Source: Cyclina sinensis (Eukaryota; Mollusca; Bivalvia; Venerida; Veneridae). From it: a stretch of 64,000 nt of DNA. Position numbers and translations under genes: made by a program. The notes under the pieces were generated by a model. It was not told where the DNA came from. It searched no databases and saw nothing but the letters and a program-made list of their open reading frames with translations. The stretch covers positions 919,197 to 983,196 of the forward strand of contig JAAONU010000009.1 in the NCBI GenBank assembly GCA_012932295.1, in the 5' to 3' direction. Every line of letters starts with the position of its first letter. Position 1 is the first letter of the stretch. Below, one piece after another: positions 45,201 to 47,551 of the stretch.

Positions 45201-47551
45201 GTTAAACCACTGTTCATGTGAAAACACTGACCATGTTAAACCATTGATAATGTTAAACCACTGTTCATGTTAAACCACTGTCCATGTAAAACCACTGTTC
45301 ATGTTAAACCACTGTTCATGTTAAATCACTGTTCATGTTCAACCATTGATAATGTTTAACCATTGATCATGTTAAACCATTGTTCATGTTAAACCACTGT
45401 TCATGTTAAACCATTGTTCATGTTAAGTCACTGTTTATGTCAAGTTTTTGTTCAATCAAGAACGTTGTTTTTTATCTAATTTATTTATATGTCTTGTTTA
45501 CATGAACGAGGCAGGCATGAATGGTACTTTTTTTTGCATTCAGTATTTGTTTCCTAAACTAATTATCTCGTATATTTTATATTTCCTTCTCATCTTTTGT
45601 AGATTACTACCAGTCAAAGGGACTGAACCGGTTTGAACAAATCCGTAACAGCATCATGAGTAACGTGTCATCAAACAGCGACAGCTGGGATGCTTACAGT
45701 ATGATTGCTTCCCCAAATGGAATGCTTTCTACAGGTATGATGTGTAATGCAGTTAATTATGTGAGATCTTATTTATTTAGGTTGCCAATATAACAGTTAC
45801 TGAAATTCTGCCTGTAAAGTGATATCATGAAGTTAAGTGATTTTGACGTGATCAATTAACTAGATACTCAAAGAATAGTGCTGTAACTTCTGCTGGTGTG
45901 CTGTTAATTAATACATGACTTACAATAATTTTGAATGGTCTTTCTCGGCAAAAATTGATTGGTGCTTTTTACTTTTTACCTGTTGGAAAATCTCTCTGAA
46001 CATTTTGTTTGTTTTTTTTTCAAAGGAAACTACTCAAAAAATATAGTCATAACTGTTATGGAAGATGGTTGAAAACATTGATATTTTTTCAATTGGAAAA
46101 TTCAAGTTTTATCTTGAAGTGATATTTCCAACCATGCAGAAAAACCAACACCTCTGACTTTATTTAAGAATGTGAGCTGGGTCTGTTTCGTTCTTATGAT
46201 AGGCTGATACTCTACTAGCTACACTCTGATGTTTTGTTTTGTAAATGTTTATTTTGAACTAATTTTTCCTGCTAGATCACACAACTCCATGACTTTGTTA
46301 TGTGGAAAGTCACAGCCTTTTACCCTTAATTGGATTTGAAACTTTGTATCCTTGATGTCCTTCACCTCAGCTTAATCTGTTCTGCACAGGTCAAATGAGA
46401 TAACATATTGTAACTTTCGGAAATAAATTATTAAAGTTATCTGTTGGTATTGAAAAGATGTCACCAAAAAAGAAAAAAAAAAAACATTTAAATTTGTCTT
46501 AACATCTTGCAGTTTTATTTCAGGTAACTTTGCCCACGGTCAGTGGTCGTCTGTCACATCTCTGAAGAGTTTTTCAGTTGATGATACATCCAGTATTTAC
46601 GAAGATGAGTGTAGTTATATAGACTCTGAATCTGACAGTGATGGTAAAAGTATGTCCCTTGATCACCATGGTAACAATGTGAACAAACATTATTCTGAAT
46701 CAAATCTGACAAAATATAGCACTGGAGAGGTCCAACGGGTCAAGGACATTGCAAGGATAAGAATGTCAAGGTCATCTGATAGTAAACTTTACAGAAGGTC
46801 CTTGAGTCCATTAATCCCTGGTCGAAGATTGTTAAAAGAAAATGTTGAATCAGTCGAAAGTATTGCTGATGATGTTTTTGAAAAAGACGAGAACCAAAGG
46901 ATAGAAAGTGATAGCCCTTTTTCCAAAAGTAAGATGTTCTATGCAGGGGAAAATGGGAATATAATTGTGCCAAAGATTTGTATAGAAGGACAAGACATGT
47001 TCACTACTTTTCATGAGATAGACACAAATGAGAATGAAAATGTGCCACATATAGACCCTGAAACTTACCGTGATAAAATTGTTGCCATAGAAATAGCAAG
47101 AGAGATGGCCAAGTTCGAGAAACTTGGGGCCAACCATCAAACACACATGAATGAAAAGCAAAGTAAAATATCCGAAACCGATACATGTCCTCATGATAAA
47201 TCCAAGGAATTAAAGTCAAATTCCAACAAAGAGACAAAAGATGCAAGGTACTCTCCAAAACTGAGTGGAAAACTTAACAGCACAAACACTGGAAATGAAA
47301 ATGTATTGGAATCACAGAGCGGTAAAACAAATGGTGCTATGTTGAAATACTCTTCTAGTCTTAAGAATAGAGGTGCTGGTTCCCCTAGAGGAGGTTCGCC
47401 AAAGAGTGAAAGAAGCCTGGTACCTGGCATAGGTGGAAGTATGTCGTATGACCAGTTGAAATCAAGTGTGCCAGATATACGAGTGTCTTTCCACACTGAG
47501 GAATGTGAAGTCATTTACATCAATGAAAAAGATGAAACAACGAAATTATGA
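9177..47551 (+). CDS. TAMALIN: Tamalin (GRASP)/CYTIP-like PDZ scaffold, 8-exon model
   Basis: Joined exons: 9177-9218, 32747-32893, 34524-34626, 38140-38233, 42758-42824, 44468-44534, 45603-45734 and 46524-47551. All junctions are GT/AG and in phase, giving 559 residues. A PDZ domain covers about residues 45-137: carboxylate-binding loop SWGF (57-60), TYGIKHK, then RGDVILSVNGEKV and QLVSKIRQAGNILRL. It is followed by a charged coiled coil (about 137-185, LHERFLKLKAVLKSKYQEL) and a long low-complexity Ser/Asn/Lys-rich tail ending in TTKL. The order PDZ, leucine-rich coiled coil, C-terminal class I PDZ ligand is that of vertebrate tamalin, a cytoplasmic adaptor that binds cytohesins and group I metabotropic glutamate receptors; CYTIP shares the PDZ and coiled coil. 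The molluscan tail is much longer than the mammalian one. The first exon is the least certain part; without it the protein can start at Met 32753 (543 residues). It converges with COPS8. Confidence 0.8.
9219..11020. other. Intron 1 sequence, no recognised element
   Basis: AT-rich, with scattered short stops in all frames and no exon, TIR or tRNA-like promoter that I can support. Confidence 0.4.
11020..11215. repeat. Dispersed repeat, related to 34120-34275
   Basis: The two segments share an ordered set of words: 'AAGTCTTGAAG'/'AGGTCTTGAAG', 'GGCCAAATAAAA', and a 3' part with GGGCCTTTTGCTTATGCTGCA against GGCCTGTGGCTTATTTTGCA. They are diverged copies of one interspersed repeat of unknown class. 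Confidence 0.5.
11893..12085 (+). repeat. 5'-truncated SINE copy
   Basis: It begins at the B-box region (GGGTCACAAGTTTAATTCCC) and continues with the family body (TGTACACTGGGCATGAAG, GGAATGGGATGCT, CCCCAACAATCTAAAATAAC). It lacks the A-box half present in the copy at 3455. It ends next to the TIR element at 12094. Confidence 0.6.
12094..12534. mobile_element. TIR element (MITE) with internal tRNA-like segment, copy 1
   Basis: Perfect terminal inverted repeats start AGCGACTGACTCACAG and are flanked by TTAA on both sides (12090-12093 and 12535-12538). Inside, at about 12330-12412, is a tRNA-like stretch with an A-box (TGGCTCAGTGGGG) and a textbook B-box (GGTTCGAATCC). The same arrangement is kept in a second copy at 41466-41905, so the tRNA-like part belongs to the element and is not a chance insertion. 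No transposase is encoded. The TTAA flanks suggest piggyBac-type mobilisation, but the second copy keeps TTAA on one side only. Confidence 0.7.
12714..13132. mobile_element. hAT-like MITE
   Basis: The 5' end CAGGGCTTTTCATC is mirrored by GATGAAAAGCCCTG at the 3' end. The flanks share ACATG (12709-12713 and 13133-13137). CAGGG-type ends are typical of hAT elements, although those usually duplicate 8 bp, so the superfamily call is tentative. The interior repeats 'TTCCCAA'-type motifs and encodes nothing recognisable. Confidence 0.55.
13140..14485. other. Intron 1 sequence, no recognised element
   Basis: AT-rich. A short open frame at 13400 is followed by GTGTGT but has no acceptor upstream and no similarity I recognise. 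A small TTAA/AATTAATT-rich inverted stretch lies near 14155-14200. Nothing else can be supported. Confidence 0.35.
14490..14725 (-). mobile_element. Partial pearl-like element, reverse orientation
   Basis: Read on the - strand it ends with an ACGG/ACGGACGG microsatellite (14528-14562 on +) followed by a short hairpin (CCCTTCAGGG) and GCATAAT. This is the same right-end layout as the element at 1082-1985. The adjoining core (GAGCATAACGCAAAAACAG..., GATATCAAGACCAATC) is present about once, so this is a short or truncated member. Confidence 0.5.
15440..16070. repeat. Three tandem copies of a ~190-bp unit
   Basis: Copies start near 15447, 15642 and 15832 at GGACCATTTATTAATGGCC (15447 is a diverged version) and share CTTTAACTAAAGGATTTGT and GGCACGTGCTCCCTGA. 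Spacing is 190-195 bp. The open frame at 15845 runs through the last copy and is not gene-like. Confidence 0.7.
16936..17110. repeat. ACA/ATC trinucleotide microsatellite region
   Basis: A mixed run of CAACAAC, ATCATC and ACAACA triplets. The short open frame across it (Asn/His/Ile-rich) is a by-product of the repeat. Confidence 0.8.
18008..18056. repeat. GTT microsatellite
   Basis: Interrupted TTG/GTT repeats. The Val/Leu/Phe/Cys-rich frames here are repeat translations. Confidence 0.75.
18130..19335 (-). mobile_element. ~1.2-kb non-autonomous element, inverted copy
   Basis: Reverse complement of the element at 7155-8385, similar over its length. It contains the palindromic end (about 18139-18160), the CAACAACAACATATTTGTTCA segment, and at its far end a 71-residue frame on the - strand (19296-19081) matching the frame of the other copy (MYNWSGVSVI..., then DPIIAEALRIFTMY). 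The two copies are about 10 kb apart in opposite orientation inside one intron and could pair as an inverted repeat. Confidence 0.6.
19435..19722 (+). other. Unassigned short ORF
   Basis: A 95-residue frame whose 3' part (19550-19722) is less AT-rich than its surroundings and ends CNPNCSPVCGPSFDDL. I recognise no family, and no splice signals clearly frame it. It may be a fragment of an old retroelement or chance. I do not call it a gene. Confidence 0.15.
19893..20090 (-). repeat. SINE copy, reverse orientation
   Basis: On the - strand it reads GAGCAGTGATCAAGTGGTAA (A-box half), a degenerate B-box region (GGGTCGAGAGTTCGATTTTCC), and a body ending in GCACTGTCCCCAACAACC, matching the family at 3455 and 37618. 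Confidence 0.6.
20278..20282. repeat. Target-site duplication, left copy (ACTTC)
   Basis: ACTTC directly precedes the left LTR and recurs directly after the right LTR at 29977-29981, as expected for a 5-bp retroviral-type integration duplication. Confidence 0.75.
20283..21451 (-). repeat. 3' LTR (1169 bp)
   Basis: It matches 28807-29976 base for base in my reading, except for one missing A (AAAGGACAAAAAG against AAAGGAACAAAAAG). Its termini are TTATGA.../...TCATAA-like rather than the usual TG...CA. An ~84-bp direct repeat (beginning CTGCAAAAACCAAAACTTC) occurs twice inside it, near 20342 and 20816. The short frames reading KYHSDLDIGSISRNK are translations of this repeat. Confidence 0.9.
21452..22113 (-). 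other. Retrotransposon non-coding stretch before the 3' LTR
   Basis: About 660 bp between the env-position ORF and the 3' LTR, AT-rich and without a convincing ORF. The purine-rich tract just upstream of the LTR on the - strand (AAGGAAGCCGGTAGGAA, 21471-21455) is the likely polypurine tract, although it is interrupted by pyrimidines. Confidence 0.5.
22114..22698 (-). CDS. Env-position small membrane protein ORF (194 aa)
   Basis: ATG at 22698 opens 194 codons downstream of pol. Residues 1-20 look like a signal peptide (MMSAKFLLIYIILF...). Residues about 51-71 form a strong membrane segment (HVIFMFVFINTLFLLLIVL), followed by a ~120-residue basic, leucine-rich domain with one N-glycosylation sequon (NIS). 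The position is that of env in retroviruses and errantiviruses, but the protein is far shorter and I see no fusion-protein features, so I do not call it an envelope. A splice acceptor lies 8 nt upstream of the ATG, which suggests expression from a spliced RNA. Function unknown. Confidence 0.65.
   Translation of the reverse strand: MMSAKFLLIYIILFPSYTSGSATVPSFIYSTEPEPVTENVMLGILKTLSWEHVIFMFVFINTLFLLLIVLRYTKISKAPRLILEVTSTNQCIFIPVMKLPLCPSHSSIQLPDNISELSISDSWIFPKLHLTWSCFTVEHELTEQVYSVPSKLPLSLLQKNKLKKILKKPFFVHLHSEHGGYLSQIPMSSSIGEV
22707..22745 (-). promoter_or_regulatory. Candidate splice acceptor for the env-position ORF
   Basis: On the - strand a branch-point-like TTTCTAAC (22736-22729) and a long pyrimidine run lead to CAG ending at 22707, then 8 nt to the ATG at 22698. 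All parts of an animal 3' splice site are present at the expected spacing. Confidence 0.6.
22861..27549 (-). CDS. pol: Retrotransposon Pol polyprotein (protease-RT-RNaseH-integrase)
   Basis: Open from the codon after the gag UAG (27549) to 22861. Residues are numbered from the GTG codon at 27519, about ten codons in. Aspartic protease motif DTGA 129-132. Reverse transcriptase with WRFAVDYRSLN (462-472), FSTLDLNSAYFQ and catalytic YIDD (566-569). RNase H with D720, E762, D787 and D830. Integrase zinc site H1062, H1070, C1100, C1103, and DDE core D1132, D1192, E1228 (35 residues between the last two). After GPYLIHAQGPNYTFKL comes a basic tail with a KIIKTSMG...RWILEE segment that could be a degenerate chromodomain. 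An unusual hydrophobic stretch (about 913-929, YAFVLLILKLCTYF) lies between RNase H and integrase. No ATG lies near the 5' end, so it is probably made as a Gag-Pol fusion by readthrough of the UAG. All catalytic residues checked are intact. Confidence 0.93.
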   Translation of the reverse strand, partial: GLAPIHGYVPVNGHKGKQVSMTGNNETRNKGKVSPASKDNLGRQFSRQHVNIKLNSEQPNDKSNKKESESLDYPKNESKSINVQSAANIVGKNKTREAESARDDGKPNENVTNVAVVELLQKNIINASVLGTKVHALVDTGAHVSCISKQYLDKVGLSDKQLKASELDHVRGVGGALTDVLGSIEIPLKINGLCFPYKFHVLDSTRHSLIIGIDFLYDYECFVDLAHGYLHLKDDLLKTKISLSSGVAKTNKPICLQARDEVEIPVTVTRTNKNEIVLLEPVANDKDFRVARCLVKPIHRKFQNGATAIIRVLNPTNEDINLPANYVVASVSKIDKTQVFQLDETDTQKCANINIVSESANEPKTPESFDFKINNSNLTPEQCSKLKSFLNKNSDIFSDSLATIGKTNLFKHYIDTDPNAAPVHMNHYRTGPEQKAEMERQCKDMLDKGIISHSTSIWNSPVVLVRKKDNSWRFAVDYRSLNRITKSISHPLPRLEDVFDCIGESSASIFSTLDLNSAYFQMELDPETKHKAAFVTHESVYEWNRMPFGLKNAPMSFQMLMSQVLRGLHWKFVLCYIDDLLIFSRNFDEHLMHLNLVFQKLREANLTLHPTKCSFGLEKVLFLGHILTKDGVMVDPEKIEKVTNFPRPDSQTRLRSFLGLCNYYRKFVEGFAQIASPLNRLLKGNKKEKLKSGDWTEDCETAFKNLKEALTTAPVLGFPDMNKEFVLSTDASGTALGYVLGQLDGQGNEQVIAYGGRALSKDEKKWSVTDLECLAVIDGIKHFQHYLSHRKFTINTDHKALSYLKTLKDPKGRLARWILFLENYSYDIKHRSGKQNANADAISRIPYELEEDNEVNKIEINDIKSKCQYTSHNREAWLEASREILNIDFNQPDNNHNPSMISNTSLEEVNNDKRSVSKIVTNGAYAFVLLILKLCTYFSNLVQPNKSSDVNSVTENSNDKVNIEVTFEYGDAVSVGAIDEVQKLPDNDMSKLQRKCPKLGFLIQYLETREMPSDEKQQRMCLRADNQFVLKDDLLYHIYQPKFKGKIDTSDHFVLQLAVPDSKIKELLYNYHDCAAGGGHFGVSRTFMKLRQKYWFPNMYQIVKNHVGSCDTCQITQIDRRQHPPPLNPLPVEDTMSRIHIDILGPLPKTKQGHQYVLLIIDSFSKWPEAFPLVTQSAEEVASILYNEYICRYGAVRTIVSDRGKNFMSKLVSALCELFKIKRVHTSSYHPQTNSTVERANSTLAKTLRAYVDENQANWSSLLPSVMMAFRSTPATESSGFSPFQLMFGKEMLLPVDVDLLPKPTLPNQTKQFFEDLLEKLKISSKIAKQNMMVAQQKSKQRYDVKSRVPDFRVGDKVLLRNHVTKPGLSSKLTPKFKGPYLIHAQGPNYTFKLKDLETNKVLKPLTNVQRLKHYHENVDTENIGNHEANNEETVNNKSQNNLQAENKTPSSQSVADPEPERPQTSSEDPSHTEKNNGSKAENSNTTPSFIWPMKIIKTSMGTGNKRWFYCSLFNAPNRWILEECVDPEFLEKYWQTHTKAGRRRKRNRKTHQYFKKVEKEE
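27550..27552 (-). promoter_or_regulatory. In-frame UAG between gag and pol (candidate readthrough stop)
   Basis: Gag ends CAA AGA TAG, and pol continues in the same frame as GGA CTC GCG with no further stop for more than 1,550 codons. UAG followed by G is the context used for gag-pol readthrough in gammaretroviruses such as murine leukaemia virus. Most Ty3/gypsy elements use a frameshift or a single fused ORF, so this arrangement is uncommon. Confidence 0.6.
27550..28737 (-). CDS. gag: Retrotransposon Gag (395 aa) with CCHC zinc knuckle
   Basis: ATG at 28737, about 70 nt inside the 5' LTR end. The N-terminal third is disordered (Ser/Thr/Arg-rich). A capsid-like domain follows (about 110-230: IKNFEGRPGDLGATWLADY, MFAGPAQAWYNSL, VAHFIDGLHTSLKK), typical of Ty3/gypsy Gag. 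A Gln/Pro/Arg-rich nucleocapsid region ends in one zinc knuckle CFNCNGTGHKKTHC (372-385), which binds genomic RNA. It forms the virus-like core and stops at UAG, in frame with pol. Confidence 0.9.
   Translation of the reverse strand: MSSTPQNSEYGSYHRRIGGSRPSPSVFTPKGPVTRANRGRQEQKQLTQPRRFTTTETSNISIDPSVATVSNTTTNSNTSAIGINTSLEPEPTVIMATHLLPPSNIKNFEGRPGDLGATWLADYKKKAMNFLGYNENKVNETFPLMFAGPAQAWYNSLSNEIKDDANRLKDAFEKRFDGSDGSFSLDAIKQKPSESVCDYYTRYLELSRDRGMPTQWLVAHFIDGLHTSLKKIVKPQDISTLDDARRAATRAEQTVASSETTDINTYNTVNDFKGMETKLDKMLEAITMQQLQINEIQGRFNDPSLTENPYYQKPYQSQFQQSYQHRPQRPQSQQYRQDPPQTYSRTRGGRGGTRFQGRNANQNTNSMGHLTCFNCNGTGHKKTHCPSPPQQNYQR
28749..28814 (-). repeat. 18-bp repeat of the LTR/primer-site junction
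   Basis: CTCCACCAGAATTTTATG occurs at 28797-28814, spanning the LTR edge and the primer site, and again at 28749-28766, inside the leader. The spacing is 48 bp, so the junction is partly duplicated between the LTR and gag. Confidence 0.75.
28776..28803 (-). promoter_or_regulatory. Primer-binding site with complete tRNA T-arm match
   Basis: On the - strand TGGTGGAGAATCCGGG begins 3 nt after the 5' LTR. On the + strand the same bases read as a tRNA 3' half: T-stem CCGGG, 7-nt loop ATCGATA, T-stem CCCGG, acceptor ATTCTCC, discriminator A, CCA. Complementarity therefore extends over the whole T-arm (28 nt), beyond the usual ~18 nt. I could not name the tRNA. An A at the first loop position, instead of T, is a mark of initiator tRNAs. 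Confidence 0.75.
28807..29976 (-). repeat. 5' LTR (1170 bp)
   Basis: It matches the LTR at 20283-21451 apart from one extra A. It contains the same internal ~84-bp duplication. It should hold the element's promoter and polyadenylation signal, but I could not place either with confidence. Confidence 0.9.
29977..29981. repeat. Target-site duplication, right copy (ACTTC)
   Basis: Matches ACTTC at 20278-20282 on the other side of the retrotransposon. Confidence 0.75.
29982..30670. other. Intron sequence, no recognised element
   Basis: AT-rich. The 92-residue frame at 30011 has no recognisable similarity and no gene-like context. Confidence 0.35.
30680..32333 (+). mobile_element. Two head-to-tail hairpin-ended elements with tandem cores
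   Basis: The unit starts TGTCGAGCCC (30680). A second start (TTGAGCCCCCTTG) follows near 31567. The outer end is the inverted GGGCTCGACA (32324-32333), followed by a GCCCGAGGGC hairpin. After each start comes a CCGTCCG-type or GTCTGTCT microsatellite, then tandem cores sharing TCTATATCTTGCTCATTCTTTGAAGG, 'ACAAATGTTCTCCAT' and AAGGTCAAGGTCAC. The layout is like the pearl-like elements elsewhere, but the core sequence is different. Small frames here are repeat translations. Confidence 0.55.
32747..32893 (+). CDS. TAMALIN: Tamalin exon 2 (PDZ start)
   Basis: Acceptor TTTCAG at 32741-32746, donor GTATAT. Encodes AHMVKRSSVG... to WGFTLQ, including the carboxylate-binding loop SWGF. The frame is open upstream of the internal Met 32753, in agreement with an upstream coding exon. 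Confidence 0.85.
32900..33140. repeat. TATCA/ATGTTATATTATG low-complexity tandem region
   Basis: Degenerate pentamer-type repeats (TATCG, TAGCA, ATCAT), first GC-containing then AT-only, starting just inside intron 2. Confidence 0.7.
33150..34110. other. Intron 2, no recognised element
   Basis: A T/G-rich run (GTTTGTTTG-like) lies at 33865-33915. Nothing else can be supported. Confidence 0.35.
34120..34275. repeat. Dispersed repeat, related to 11020-11215
   Basis: Diverged copy sharing AAGTCTTGAAG, GGCCAAATAAAA and the GGCTTATTTTGCAGACTG end, in the same orientation as the other copy. Confidence 0.5.
34524..34626 (+). CDS. TAMALIN: Tamalin exon 3 (PDZ core)
   Basis: Acceptor ATTTCAG, donor GTATAC. 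Encodes TYGIKHKKTKEIEIMTYVDY... to MAGMRRG, the middle strands of the PDZ domain, aligning with the TYGLHHRE... region of vertebrate tamalin. Ends in phase 1. Confidence 0.9.
34627..36000. other. Intron 3, 5' part
   Basis: No element boundary recognised. The frames of 62-65 codons here have no exon-like features. Confidence 0.35.
36000..36122 (-). repeat. tRNA-derived SINE fragment, reverse
   Basis: On the - strand it reads GAACAGTGGTCAAGAGGACA (A-box half) and GGTTCGAATACC (B-box), with the usual tRNA-like spacing. It is a different subfamily from the 3455 copy. Confidence 0.5.
36796..37420 (+). mobile_element. Pearl-like element with 11-bp inverted ends
   Basis: It starts GTGTCGCCCGA and ends TCGGGCGACAC (perfect inverted repeat), the 3' end being itself a TGTCGGGCGACA hairpin. 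Between them are about three tandem cores of ~160 bp (AAAATTACAAAGGGCAATAA, CTGCACCTCTCCACAGTGAG, TTATGCCCCAGACAAG). A GACACCGACGTTGACACCG stretch replaces the ACGG microsatellite. Confidence 0.6.
37618..37830 (+). repeat. SINE copy
   Basis: GGATCAGTGGTCCAGTGGTT (A-box half), CACAAGTTCGATACCCC (B-box) and body ending CTTGCACTATTTCCCACAAC. It is the best preserved promoter region of the family seen at 3455, 11893 and 19893. Confidence 0.65.
38140..38233 (+). CDS. TAMALIN: Tamalin exon 4 (PDZ)
   Basis: Acceptor TTTCAG, donor GTAATT. Encodes GDVILSVNGEKVVEVTHQQ... to QAGNIL, the GD-x-I-x-x-VNG strand and the helix lining the peptide groove. Enters in phase 1, leaves in phase 2. Confidence 0.9.
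38300..38985. repeat. 59-bp intronic minisatellite (~11 copies)
   Basis: A 59-bp unit (CCTGTCTGTATTTCCACAAG, then ATTATGCCTGGATTGTCAGT) repeats with exact 59-nt spacing in the middle of the array and diverges at both edges. It starts within 70 bp of the exon 4 donor. Confidence 0.9.
38990..40130. other. Intron 4, 5' part
   Basis: No recognised element beyond a possible decayed SINE around 39000-39060 (AGGTAGTTGGAGTCTCTGACATG...). Confidence 0.3.
40133..40359. mobile_element. piggyBac-like MITE
   Basis: The left end TTAACCTTTCCTCCATATATA is mirrored by the right end TATATGGAGTAAAGGGTTAA. The outermost four bases are TTAA on both sides, the target duplication of piggyBac elements, whose ends begin CCC/CCT. 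The interior contains a long imperfect palindrome (AACAGTGTAGATCC... with ...GGATCTACACTGTT, about 40175-40232) and a second related pair. No coding capacity. Confidence 0.65.
41466..41905. mobile_element. TIR element (MITE) with internal tRNA-like segment, copy 2
   Basis: Same termini (AGCGACTGACTCACAG and its inverse) and same interior as 12094-12534, including the tRNA-like part (CGCTGTGGTTCAGTGG, then a decayed B-box ATTTGAATCC). The right flank is TTAA, the left AATA. Confidence 0.7.
41910..42757. other. Intron 4, 3' part
   Basis: AT-rich, no recognised feature. Confidence 0.35.
42758..42824 (+). CDS. TAMALIN: Tamalin exon 5 (PDZ end, coiled-coil start)
   Basis: Acceptor ATTTCAG, donor GTGGGA. 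Encodes LVVLFEDCCRKVELHERF and LKLK: the last PDZ strand, then the start of the coiled coil, matching the '[20 protein letters not shown]' boundary of vertebrate tamalin. Confidence 0.88.
43763..43967 (-). mobile_element. Partial hairpin-ended element, reverse orientation
   Basis: It begins on + with AGCCCCCAGAGGGAGGGCG, a G/C hairpin, then GTCTGTCTGTTTG microsatellite, then core-like CTTTAACCTTGACCATAAC and CTTCACAGGTGCATGCACC, ending in a C-rich run (43949-43967). This is the reversed right end of the same structural class as 1082-1985. Confidence 0.45.
44468..44534 (+). CDS. TAMALIN: Tamalin exon 6 (coiled coil)
   Basis: Acceptor TTTCCAG, donor GTATGT. Encodes AVLKSKYQELKEIEQQEM and QILD, a heptad-like charged helix that corresponds to the cytohesin-binding coiled coil of the family. 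Ends in phase 1. Confidence 0.88.
44545..45435. repeat. ~17-bp intronic minisatellite (about 50 copies)
   Basis: Units of the type CACTGTTCATGTTAAAC and CACTGTTCATGTGAAAC repeat for ~890 bp, filling most of intron 6 between its donor and the acceptor at 45602. Variants (CATTGTTCATG, CACAGTTCATG, TTTATG) alternate, giving a higher-order pattern of several units. Confidence 0.92.
45603..45734 (+). CDS. TAMALIN: Tamalin exon 7
   Basis: Acceptor TTTTGTAG, donor GTATGA. Encodes NYYQSKGLNRFEQIRNSIM to ASPNGMLST, immediately after the coiled coil. Both junctions keep the frame. Confidence 0.87.
46524..47551 (+). CDS. TAMALIN: Tamalin terminal exon
   Basis: Acceptor ATTTCAG. Encodes 341 residues to TGA at 47549-47551. 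It is mostly disordered, rich in Ser, Lys, Glu and Asn, with an acidic patch (DDTSSIYEDECSYIDSESDSD) at its start. The final residues ETTKL form a class I PDZ ligand (T-x-L); vertebrate tamalin also ends in one (ESQL). Residues outside these points have no recognised domain. Confidence 0.87.

Noticed and set aside
46740..47514. - strand ORFs opposite the last tamalin exon
   Set aside because: Shadows of a long coding exon whose frame joins correctly to the upstream exons.
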